A DNA stretch of 64,000 nucleotides from Scolanthus callimorphus (lineage: Eukaryota; Cnidaria; Anthozoa; Actiniaria; Edwardsiidae), in the NCBI GenBank assembly GCA_033964015.1, contig CM066919.1, forward strand, positions 6,697,831 through 6,761,830. The letters are read 5' to 3'. The position numbers and the translations under genes were made by a program. Positions 56,114-64,000 of this stretch are shown here, in pieces. The first letter of the stretch is position 1. Every line of letters begins with the position of its first letter. Below the pieces are notes generated by a model, which was not told the origin of the DNA, ran no database searches, and worked only from the letters and a program-made list of their open reading frames with translations.

Positions 56114-56600
56114 TCAGACAACCAAACTTGGGTGAAGTTATCTAAGTGGCAAGGGGGGTGCAACTGCATGGTCACGTGGTATGACGTCATTGATGACGTC
56201 ATCATAGGAGAAAAATGATATATCTCAGGAAGGGATGAACCTCAGACAACCAAACTTGGGTGAAGTTATCTAAGTGGCAAGGGGGGTGCAACTGCATGGT
56301 CACGTGGTATGACGTCATTGATGACGTCATCATAGGAGAAAAATGATATATCTCAGGAAGGGATGAACCTCAGACAACCAAACTTGGGCGAAGTTATCTA
56401 AGTGGCAAGGGGGGTGCAACTGCATGGTCACGTGGTATGACGTCATTGATGACGTCATCATAGGAGAAAAATGATATATCTCAGGAAGGGATGAACCTCA
56501 GACAACCAAACTTGGGTGAAGTTATCTAAGTGGCAAGGGGGGTGCAACAGCATGGTCACGTGGTATGACGTAATTGATGACGTCATCAAACGTGAAAAGG
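56114..56600 (+). repeat. Tandem array with CRE and E-box motifs, second copy
   Basis: Four more units of the 47205-47700 type. The double CRE is at about 56183, 56308 and 56437, and half-mutated at 56567. One partial unit with a single CRE (50592) precedes the Harbinger. Confidence 0.85.
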
Positions 56601-56948
56601 TTTACATCGTTGAAGGGATGAACCTTAGATAACCATACTTGGGTGAACAAGTGCTTAGTCACGTGGTATAACGGTGCAAGGCTATCTATTCATGTACATG
56701 GCAACCTTTTTGTCTCGTTAAAAAAGTGTGTAACCGGGAGCTCCACTTTTAGCCAGTGGCTAAATCTATATATTATTTTTGATAGCCTGTCATGTACAGT
56801 CAATTCCAGCGGTGACCATATAATTCCCTCCTATAAAAAAAAAATAATACCCTCCCACCGTGCGGCATTTGCACTAAAATTGCTTTTCACTTTCTAATTA
56901 ATTAGTCAGGCAAGAATATTCAAATGCAAAGGAAACATTGCAAAATTT

Positions 56949-56992
56949 ATAGCGGAACTCCCCGTGCCGAAGGCACGGAGTGGAGCCCCATA
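56949..56992 (+). repeat. GC-rich hairpin of the AGCGGAG family (c)
   Basis: AGCGGAACTCC, stem CCGTGCC-GAAG-GGCACGG-like (56962-56978), then GGAGCCCCATA. Confidence 0.7.
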
Positions 56993-57039
56993 CGTATCAT
57001 TCAACGTCACATGAGAAAGCAACCCATCCAAGCCAAAAC

Positions 57040-57350
57040 GATACGTTCAGCGGCTTACGAAAACATCGCGGGCTCTTATTTACGCATGCGCACTTGCGTT
57101 AGTGGCGACCCGTGTACACAGCCAATCACAGTCCGTCTTGGATCACTGAGCGCGCGCGTCATTTGTCCTCCAGCACAGCGCCGCGGTGCTTTGACGCGGT
57201 GCTTGGCAGAGGACACGGACCGGAAGTCGCTCCTTCATTTTCCCGCCGAAAAAACTCACAAAACACGCGTCCGCGTCGGCTCACTCGAGTTAATTGAAAC
57301 GAAATTTTTGTTGAGTCAAACTGAGACAAACTGGTGGGTGCGACGCCAAA
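57040..57350 (+). promoter_or_regulatory. CpG-rich promoter-like region
   Basis: Much higher GC and CpG content than its surroundings. It contains GCATGCGCA (57084-57092, NRF-1-like) and a CCAATCA box (57122-57128). It lies 300-600 bp upstream of the candidate first exon at 57664. The function is inferred from composition and motifs only. Confidence 0.35.
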
Positions 57351-57663
57351 TTTGCTCAAAAGAATTCTCTAATGATTGTCAAAATACTTCGGAATCGATT
57401 CCTTCGCCGATATTTCATAATGCTGTTTAGGGACTTGCAAAAGATTCAAAGGCTAGATTGCAGAATACTCGGCCCACGGCGAAGCAAGACTTCGGCGTTC
57501 TTCTGAAGAAAAACAACAGTTTCTTTCGTAAAAGCTGCAAACGACATGTTCTTCGACATGTTCTTCGAGCCAGAACTGGATTAAACAGGATTAACAATAA
57601 CAGAACATTGCAATGGTTTTAGCCGAATAATATATTTAGAAAAATTGGCTTTGTGCAAAAGCT

Positions 57664-57727
57664 ATGAATTCAACTCAACACGACGGAGACTTTCGGAGGA
57701 AAGAAACGACTTCACTATCAGTTATCG
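57664..57727 (+). CDS. Candidate small host gene, exon 1
   Basis: ATG at 57664 begins 21 codons (MNSTQHDGDFRRKETTSLSV…) and ends in phase 1 at ATCG|GTAGGC. Joined to the exons at 58858 and 59343 it gives an uninterrupted 91-residue frame. The three splice junctions have matching phases, which is unlikely by chance for short exons but not proof. Low-complexity, polar and basic N-terminus, no signal peptide. I do not recognise the family. Confidence 0.35.
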
Positions 57728-58239
57728 GTAGGCACAAAGCTTGAAATTGCTTCTATGCTTTTTAAGTATATTTTTAGCTTCCAAGTTTATTGCATTCCTG
57801 ATGAGAAAATTCTGACTTTACATGTAATTTTTACGCGTTTTTTTTACGCGTTTAGTTGGCTCCCTCAAGGTTTCTTTTTCTCCGGCTAAACTCGAATTAT
57901 AGTTTTGAGTAAGCTTGACTTTTTGGCCCTGCTTTGCCTTATGTAAACAGGTCATTTCTGATATTTTAGCCTTGATTTTCCTTTGTCACATGTTAGATTT
58001 AGTTAGTACAATGAAACAAATCTCACTATGTCAAGTATTCTTTGTTGTGGATTTCGCTGAAAATCTTATTTTTCATTTTTATTTCAAGGAGATTATCTTT
58101 TGTCGGTCGTGAACTGCGACTTGTTAGCATATCAGAACGCGCTAATACTATCATTGCCATATAATGATAACATGAATTTTCTTGATTTAAACTTTAAAGG
58201 TGAGCTCCCTGTGAGTAAGACGTGGGGAAAGTATGATTG

Positions 58240-58277
58240 GAGTTCCGCTTTTAGGCATTGCCTAAATCTATATATTA
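58240..58277 (+). repeat. Hairpin of the GGAG-TTCCGCTTTTAG type (b)
   Basis: GGAGTTCCGCTTTTAGGCAT then TGCCTAAATCTATATAT. Stem TTTAGGCA/TGCCTAAA. It lies in the putative first intron. Other stretches of 57728-58857 hold two G-runs (58537-58553, 58602-58620) and an inverted TGTC/GACA microsatellite pair (58408-58425, 58565-58583). Confidence 0.7.
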
Positions 58278-58857
58278 GATGATTGCTTCTCTCTCCGGAA
58301 AGAAATTATGTCAAAGAGATTGTAAAATGGGAGAACATGCTTTTTATTTAAAGTTATTTGGGTTTAAGTCTAAATACAATTTTGTATACGATTCCCAAAA
58401 AAATTGTATGTCTGTCTGTCTGTCTTTGCACATAACAGGACTTTTGGTTCTCTTTCACAATCTTTTCCATGTCGAGTTTATCAGAACCACTTGTTTACTT
58501 ATATTTTGTCGCAGTGAAATGAGAACTCGTTTAGGCGGGGGGGGGGGGGGGGGAGGGGATTTGGCAGACAGACAGACAGACATTTTTATCCGGGACAGGA
58601 GGGGGGGGGGGGGGGGGGGGTCACAGCTGGAATTGACTGTTCATTCCTTGTATATATACGTTATCAGATATACATTAGGCATTGTGAAGGCATCACTATT
58701 GAGAAATAAAAGCATAAATGCTCAATCATCACAGTAGCTGCATGTCCAAACTTTACACAAGGATTTCACTTTGCGTTAGCAGTTGTGGTGTTTTGTATGG
58801 CGGCCAAGGTGGCTCTTTCTTTTCATAATTAATTAATGACAATTTTTTGCTGCACAG

Positions 58858-58907
58858 GAATCACTTTAGACTTAATGCTTGGATCGACCAAAGACAAGAG
58901 AGAAAAT
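58858..58907 (+). CDS. Candidate small host gene, exon 2
   Basis: 50 nt between acceptor TTTTTTGCTGCACAG and donor GTAAGTAC, both strong. Read in the phase set by exon 1 it encodes ITLDLMLGSTKDKREN and ends in phase 0. Confidence 0.38.
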
Positions 58908-59342
58908 GTAAGTACTACCTTGAAAAACATTCCCTTTTTTAGCAAGATCTCGAAGAGCTACACCACTAAACATCATGTGGTAGGCATGTTCTTCTCTTTT
59001 ATTTGTCCAAACATTCTAACCAGAATCAGGCTTCAGCCTTTTAGGCCACTGTATTTTCTTAGAGCTCATTTGCTCAAGGTAAACGTTTGGTTCCCTTGGT
59101 AGTTACACTTCTCTCTGGTTGAGCCCCCCTTCACTTTTTTTTCAAGTTTGGTTTCCGAGTGATGGTATGTTCTGCATTTCATGGTCTGCAATTTATACCT
59201 GCTGGACAAATATTGTTAAAGAGCTTTATTGAACATTGCAGTTTTACCAGTAATTATTAAAAGGCATTTTGACTTTTTATTTATACCTTGCATAGTTCTT
59301 TGTAATTATACAGAATTGTCTATTATTATTGTGTGCTTCCAG

Positions 59343-59504
59343 AAAATGTACATAGATACTGGATATGAACCCTCCCCCCTGGAATCTCAAAAGGAACGAT
59401 ACAGCATTTGTATAGAAAGAAGCATCTCAATCCCCATGGAAAACAGAGAAATTGGCCCCCACTGCTCTGGACTTTCCAATCCTGGAATTACACATTTCAA
59501 ATGA
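59343..59504 (+). CDS. Candidate small host gene, exon 3
   Basis: Acceptor TTGTGTGCTTCCAG, then 53 codons and a TGA stop at 59502-59504. It starts KMYIDTGYEPSPLESQ and has two cysteines (SICIE, PHCSG). It continues exon 2 in phase 0. The Gypsy LTR begins within about 40 bp downstream, so any 3' UTR would run into it. Confidence 0.38.
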   Translation, partial: KMYIDTGYEPSPLESQKERYSICIERSISIPMENREIGPHCSGLSNPGITHFK

Positions 59505-59537
59505 TTATTTTGGTAATTTAACAGATTTGTATGGTAC

Positions 59538-60306
59538 TGTATAATGTGAGAAAATTGATCACATTAGTAGTATAGGAGGGGCCGAATTACCCCCTTTTTG
59601 GGGGGGAACACTAATTTCGGGGGGAATACATAATGAGCGTCGCGGTTAAATTAATGAGCGTCCCCACGCGGAATTAATAAGCTTGCGGTTTATTGTTGAC
59701 ACAGGTGTTCTTTTGTTCTTTATTGCGGTGGAATTAATGAGCGTCCCCACGCGGAATTAATGAGGTTGCTGTCTATTGTTGACACAGGTGTTCCTTTGTT
59801 TAAAAGTGAGGCGGAATACATAATGATCTTGCGGTTTATTGTTGACACAAGTGTTCTTTTGTTCTTTTTTGCGGGGGAATACATAATGAGCTTGCGGTTT
59901 ATTGTTGATACAGGTGTTCCTTTGTGTTCAACACGTGGCCGCGGTTTCTTTTGTCTCGGTCACGTGCTTTCTATTGTTCTCAGAGTCTATATAAGCAGAG
60001 CTCCCGTGGCTCCAGTCATTCAAAGCCAACCATCCAGACCGATCACAGCTGTTGAAAAGATAAGCAAGATGGAAGAACAGTTACAAGTCAACGAGTTTGA
60101 AGAACAATGGCTTTTTGAGGAAGCTCTCTTTGTCATGATATCACGCAACGTAGCAAGAATTAATCACGCAACATGTATGTTATGTAACCTGATCCTATAT
60201 ATTTGATCTCTCTCTCGTCTGCATGCGCTCGGATCAAGACAGACCGATAAACCTCTGTTAATATTCTCGATTAATGATAGTCAAATAAAACGAACGAATC
60301 ATTACA
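59538..60306 (+). repeat. 5' LTR of a second Gypsy element
   Basis: The right end is clear (…AATCATTACA followed by the primer site). The left end is uncertain; TGTATAATG at 59538 is a candidate. It includes tandem units of about 75 bp (59613-59925) built on GGAATTAATGAGC, TTGCGGTTTATTGTTGACAC and AGGTGTTC, a TATA box (TCTATATAAGCAG, 59986-59998) and AATAAA near 60285. Confidence 0.65.
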
Positions 60307-60325
60307 TGGTGCCAAGAAGTGGGAT
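60307..60325 (+). promoter_or_regulatory. Primer-binding site complementary to tRNA-Leu
   Basis: TGGTGCCAAGAAGTGGGAT directly after the LTR. The complement resembles the CCA end and T-arm of animal leucine tRNAs (recalled). Confidence 0.65.
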
Positions 60326-60367
60326 AGAACATCCACAAGAGCACACGCCGAGCCGGTAAGTGGCAAA

Positions 60368-61130
60368 AGACGAAATAAAACCAAAGAAGCCAGAAAGACG
60401 TGCAGTGTCTTTCTGTCCAAAAAGTCTGAAGCAGAGAGAGCATCGTACGTCCTACTTTGGATAGGCCATCAGGGGGTAGACATTTACAATAGCTTTGTCT
60501 GGGATACCGACGGAGACAAAACAAAACCCAGCAAGATCTGGGAGAAGTTCGAGAAACATTTAGCCCCGAGAACAAATTTCAGACTAGCAAGATACCAGCT
60601 GCAGCAACTCAAACAATTACCTAGCGAAACAACCGATGATTTTATGACTAGATGTAGAAATCAGGCCGCTAAATGTAAATTTCGTGACCAACATGAATTC
60701 AATGAGCGCCTTATCGAACAACTCGTGATTGGCACAAAGCATAAGAAAGCCCAAGAGCAAATCCTAGAGAAAAGCGACGAGTTAACCCTAGATCAGGCAA
60801 TATATTATGCCAGAACTTATGAAGCAACCTTAGAACATGTAGCGCAGCTTCATAGCGAGCCTCAAGTAAATGTAAGCGAAATCAAAGGAAAAGTTGGAAC
60901 CTGGAATAAGAAATGCGGAAACTGTGGTTCGGAGCACGAACCAAGGAAATGTCCCGCGTACGGATCGACTTGCAATAACTGTTCCAAATTAAATCACTGA
61001 AGCAAGGTATGCAGGCAAAAAGCCCAGGGGAATAAAGCGCAAAATAGTGGGACCCGAAACTCCCTTAATCACGGTAGAAAACCAGCGATAGAAGCACCGC
61101 GCCAAAATCGGCAGAGGTCCCAGGGGAAAG
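60368..61130 (+). pseudogene. Gypsy gag remnant (second element)
   Basis: Capsid region (SEAERASYVLLWIGHQG, KPSKIWEKFEKHLAPRTNF, TDDFMTRCRNQAAKCKF) and zinc knuckles (CGNCGSEHEPRKCPA; CNNCSKLNH-stop). A TGA at 60998-61000 lies where a tryptophan is usual, after which the same frame continues. The N-terminus seems deleted, since the capsid begins within 60-70 bp of the primer site. Confidence 0.8.
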
Positions 61131-62750
61131 GGCGTGTCCATGCACTTGAAGCGGAAGAGAGCGATTTTGATTCCCTGTTATTTGAGACTATCAATATAAA
61201 CTCCATAGACCCAAAGCAGTCGGGAGGCAGTCCCAAAAATCAAGCCCTTGTAACACTAGGCGTAACACTACCGAGAGCGAGCAATCAGGATGCGCGACTC
61301 AAGGCAAAGCTTGACACAGGTGCGCAAGCGAACATTCTCCCGTTGAGAATTTATAAAGCAATGTTCTCACAACACATAGGAGCTGACGGGTACCCTAAGC
61401 CAGGTGCACTCACTAAATCAAACACAACACTAACCGCATATGGTGGATCTCACATAGCGCAGTTTGGAATTTGTGAGTTACAATGCACGCACGAAAACAA
61501 GTCAACAAGCGCACGTTTTTACGTCACCGACGCACCAAGGCGAGCAATAATAGGCCTACCATCAGCGCTAGACCTAAGCCTGATAACACTTAATTGCGCC
61601 ATCGAAAAAACAACAGAAACTGCTGACCCACCAGTCGCCAAAGTCGCCCCAAACTGCTCGCCAGAACCCGTACGAGATCGCGAGCATCTAATCAAGCAAT
61701 ACCCGCAGTGCTTTGACGGCATTGGAAAGTTCCAGGGTAAATACCACATTACTCTCGACCCTGACGTGACGCCTGTCATCAACGCCCCACGGAGAGTTCC
61801 CATCAGTCTGAAAGAGGACATCAAGCAAGAACTTGATGACATGGTCAAGCAAGACATTATCAAGAAAGTGCGCGAAGGCGAGCCCACAGCTTGGGTAAAC
61901 AGTTTATAGAAGGAAGCCGAACGGAAAACTTCGCATCTGTTTAGACCCCAAAGATCTCAACGCAGCAATAAAGCGTGACCATCACGTGATACCGACATTA
62001 GAAGAGAAACTCCCCAAGCTTAGCGGAGCGAAAAACTTCTCAATCTTAGATGCGCGAAGCGGATACTGGAATGTTGAGCTCGACGAAGAATCCAGTTACC
62101 TCACGACATTCAATTCGCCCCTCGGCAGGTTCAGATATTTACGAATGCCGTTCGGTTTGCGCATGTCACAAGACGTGTTCCAGGCCAAGATTGATCAGAC
62201 CTTCGAAGGCTGCGAAGGCACCGTGGGAATCGCTGATGACATCGTCGTATTTGGAAAGACCACTGAGGAACACGACAAAAACCTACAAGGAATGATCTCA
62301 CGATGCCTACAGACAGGTCTCAAACTAAACCCTGACAAGTGCTATATCAAGCAAAGGCAAATAAAGTTCTTTGGAGTTATCTGCGGAGAACATGGTGTCA
62401 AACCAGACCCGGCGAAAGTATCGGCACTCAAGCACATGGAAAGTCCATCAGACCGCCGTGAGCTCCAAACTTTCCTTGGTCTCGCCACATACATGGGTCC
62501 ATTCATACCTAACCTAAGTTCCCTTACAGCGCCACTCCGAGATCTACTGAAAGACGAAAGCTTATTCGACTGGAACGCTGATTACCAAGTAGCATTTGAC
62601 CGCATAAAACACTCGATCAGCGAGGAAGTGACACTCACATACTTCGACGAGGAAAAGGAAGTGACCCTACAAATTGACGCCTCGACAAAAGGTCTTGGGG
62701 CAGCGCTATCCAAGACGGTAAACCTGTCGCGTTCGCAAGTAAGTCGTTAA
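61131..62750 (+). pseudogene. Gypsy protease and reverse transcriptase (second element)
   Basis: Protease motif KLDTGAQANILP (about 61310); AIIGLPSALDLSL; reverse transcriptase from INAPRRVPISLKEDI. A frame break at about 61905 is followed by KNFSILDARSGYWNVEL, MPFGLRMSQDVFQ and the catalytic IADDIVVFG (about 62228-62254). The connection and start of RNase H include LQIDASTKGLGAAL, and then the frame breaks again at about 62709. Confidence 0.85.
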
Positions 62751-64000
62751 CAGAGGCCGAGACACGATATGCTAATATCGAACGCGAGCTGCTGGCTGTG
62801 GTATATGGATGTGAACGTTTCCATACTTACCTGTTTGGCCGCCCATTTACAGTCCAGAGCGACCACAAGCCTTTGGAAAGCATTCATCTGAAGCACCTAA
62901 CAGCAGTGCCACCTCGTCTACAAAGGATGCTGCTGAGATTGCAGCCATATGACATCAAGATCAAGTACCTTCCTGGAAAGGACATGTTGATAGCCGACGC
63001 CTTATCCAGATTATCGCCCGAAGACAAGCGTCCTATCGATAATATAGACGTGCAGATATCCACAAAGTCTGCCCGCAATTCAGCGACAACATGATCTATC
63101 GGATAACAAACCTGACAAACACGGACGAGGAGCTCAATACACTTAAGAAGATCGTGTACGAAGGCTGGCCGACCACCATCCAGCAAGTCCCACCCACAGC
63201 CAAAGCCTATTGGTCATACCGGGACGAAATCTCTATTGACGACGGAATCTTGATGAAAGGGCAACGCATCATAATTCCATCAGCTCTCCAGGATGAGATT
63301 CTTGCAAAGCTACACTCCGCCCACCAAGGAGCAGAGAAGACAAAACTGCGTGCAGGAGCATCCGTCTTCTGTAGAAATTTAAACCAGGACATAGATAAAC
63401 TCACCCAGTCTTGTCCTACATGTCAGAAATACCAACCTGCTCAATGCAAAGAGCCTCTGATCCAAACAGAAGTGCCACCGCGCCCATGGCATACCATCGC
63501 ATCAGATCTCTTCCGTATCGAAAACACGGAGTTCTTGCTTATCTCCGACTGTTACTCCAAGAACCCATTCGTGAGGAAGATGCCCCAGGTAAACTGCAAG
63601 AGCAAATCTGTAATTGACGCCATGAAACAGGTGTTTGGCGAACACGGAATTCCTGCTGTCGTTAGATCTGACAGTGGATCACAATACACGAGTGAAGAGT
63701 TCGAAGAATTTGCAAAGGAGTAGGGATTCCAGCATATACCAAGCTCACCCAAGCATTCACGCAGCAACGGGTTCATTGAGAGCCAAGTCAAGCTAGTAGA
63801 GAACGCTCTCATAAAAGCAGAGGAGAACAACACAGACCTGAACATTGCACTTCTGTGCCTACGCGCTACACCAATCGACAGCAAGTTACCATCACCAGCC
63901 GAGTTACTCCTAGGTAGGAAAGTACAAGATAATCTACCACGTGCAATACAGCGACAGACCGACAGTGACGACGTCATAGACCGACTCAAATACCGACAGG
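62705..64000 (+). pseudogene. Gypsy RNase H and integrase (second element), cut by the window end
   Basis: RNase H part (VYGCERFHTYLFG, VQSDHKPLESIH); linker; a frame break at about 63080; integrase zinc-binding (HSAHQGAEKT, then CPTCQKY); and core with Asp (IASDLFRIEN), Asp (VRSDSGSQYT) and Glu (GFIESQ). A TAG at 63721-63723 sits between the second and third catalytic residues. It continues past 64000. Confidence 0.85.

Larger units (their letters stand above)
50641..56116 (-). mobile_element. PIF/Harbinger transposon, apparently complete
   Basis: The element is 50644-56113 (5470 bp). Terminal inverted repeats of about 45 bp start GACCCCGTTTACACGGGTCC. TCA is duplicated on both sides (50641-50643, 56114-56116), and the uninterrupted target is seen in the neighbouring tandem units. 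Subterminal copies of GTTTACACGG and CACACGGGTCCG lie inside both ends. Two convergent genes, a SANT/Myb-like protein (plus) and a DDE transposase (minus), are both open, as in autonomous PIF/Harbinger elements. Confidence 0.92.
49456..56775 (+). mobile_element. Composite hairpin-ended repeat, copy 2 (interrupted by Harbinger)
   Basis: It starts AGCGGAGCTCC with a GC hairpin (49468-49490) and GCACCATACC. The body matches 46866-47205, with extra sequence at about 49640-50330. The tandem array begins at about 50505, is split by the Harbinger (50644-56113), continues at 56114-56600, and ends with the TTTTAGCCAGTGGCTAAATC hairpin at 56737-56775. Confidence 0.65.
60307..64000 (+). mobile_element. 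Gypsy LTR retrotransposon body, decayed, runs off the window
   Basis: Gag, protease, reverse transcriptase, RNase H and integrase in order. At least two stops replacing tryptophan codons (60998, 63721) and three frame breaks (about 61905, 62709, 63075-63090) make it inactive. It is not closely similar in sequence to the Gypsy remnant at 28403-31828. Confidence 0.88.

Noticed and set aside
56924..57430. 168-codon plus-strand frame
   Set aside because: It starts within a repeat hairpin and runs through the GC-rich promoter-like region, where stops are rare. No domain is visible.
58279..58737. 152-codon frame with Gly runs
   Set aside because: The glycine stretches are translated G homopolymers and microsatellites.

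Overview
The window is a repeat-dominated piece of an animal nuclear genome, most likely cnidarian and probably anthozoan (stony coral or sea anemone type). That placement is an inference. It rests on phase 1-1 exons for calcium-binding EGF and ShK-like (ShKT) domains, on the mix of BEL/Pao, Gypsy, CR1-like LINE, Penelope-like, PIF/Harbinger and tRNA-derived SINE families, and on canonical GT-AG splice sites. There are no bacterial features. Nearly all long open frames belong to transposable elements.

Layout. 1-22418 is one LINE copy (CR1-like non-LTR retrotransposon) whose endonuclease region is split by a TTAA-flanked insertion of about 18.9 kb (85-19016). That insertion has long inverted arms and is a nest. 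It holds two copies of a CAGGGTCCTGAAGGGG-ended DNA element (366-3291, 15985-18020), a smaller TTAA MITE, a SINE, a minisatellite, and a non-autonomous LTR element (5981-15182) that itself contains a young BEL/Pao retrotransposon (6993-14053).

22421-40202 is the host-gene part. Minus-strand exons encode two calcium-binding EGF domains (22754-22876, 27766-27888) and ShKT domains (32721-32855, 39181-39312, with a frameshifted copy at 39018-39145). All sit in tandem or segmentally duplicated intronic sequence and are separated by a second TTAA element, a decayed Gypsy element and an insertion of about 4.6 kb with an 8-bp target duplication.

40203-48514 interrupts a further copy of the EGF-exon unit. 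It holds Penelope-like 3' ends, foldback elements, minisatellites and a family of GC-rich hairpins. 46866-47855 and 49456-56775 are two copies of one composite repeat with hairpins at both ends and a tandem array of about 127-bp units carrying CRE palindromes and an E-box. An intact-looking two-gene PIF/Harbinger transposon (50644-56113) sits inside the array of the second copy.

57040-59504 may be a small three-exon host gene behind a CpG-rich promoter-like region. 59538-64000 is the 5' LTR and decayed body of a second Gypsy element that runs off the window.

How the parts relate. The only functions likely to serve the host are the secreted EGF/ShKT multidomain gene on the minus strand and possibly the small plus-strand gene. 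Among the mobile elements, the Harbinger looks potentially autonomous, and the BEL copy is nearly intact (identical LTRs, one frame break). Everything else is decayed or non-autonomous. Exact target duplications and one paralogous empty site give a clear order of insertion: LINE first, then the outer TTAA element, then the LTR element, then BEL.
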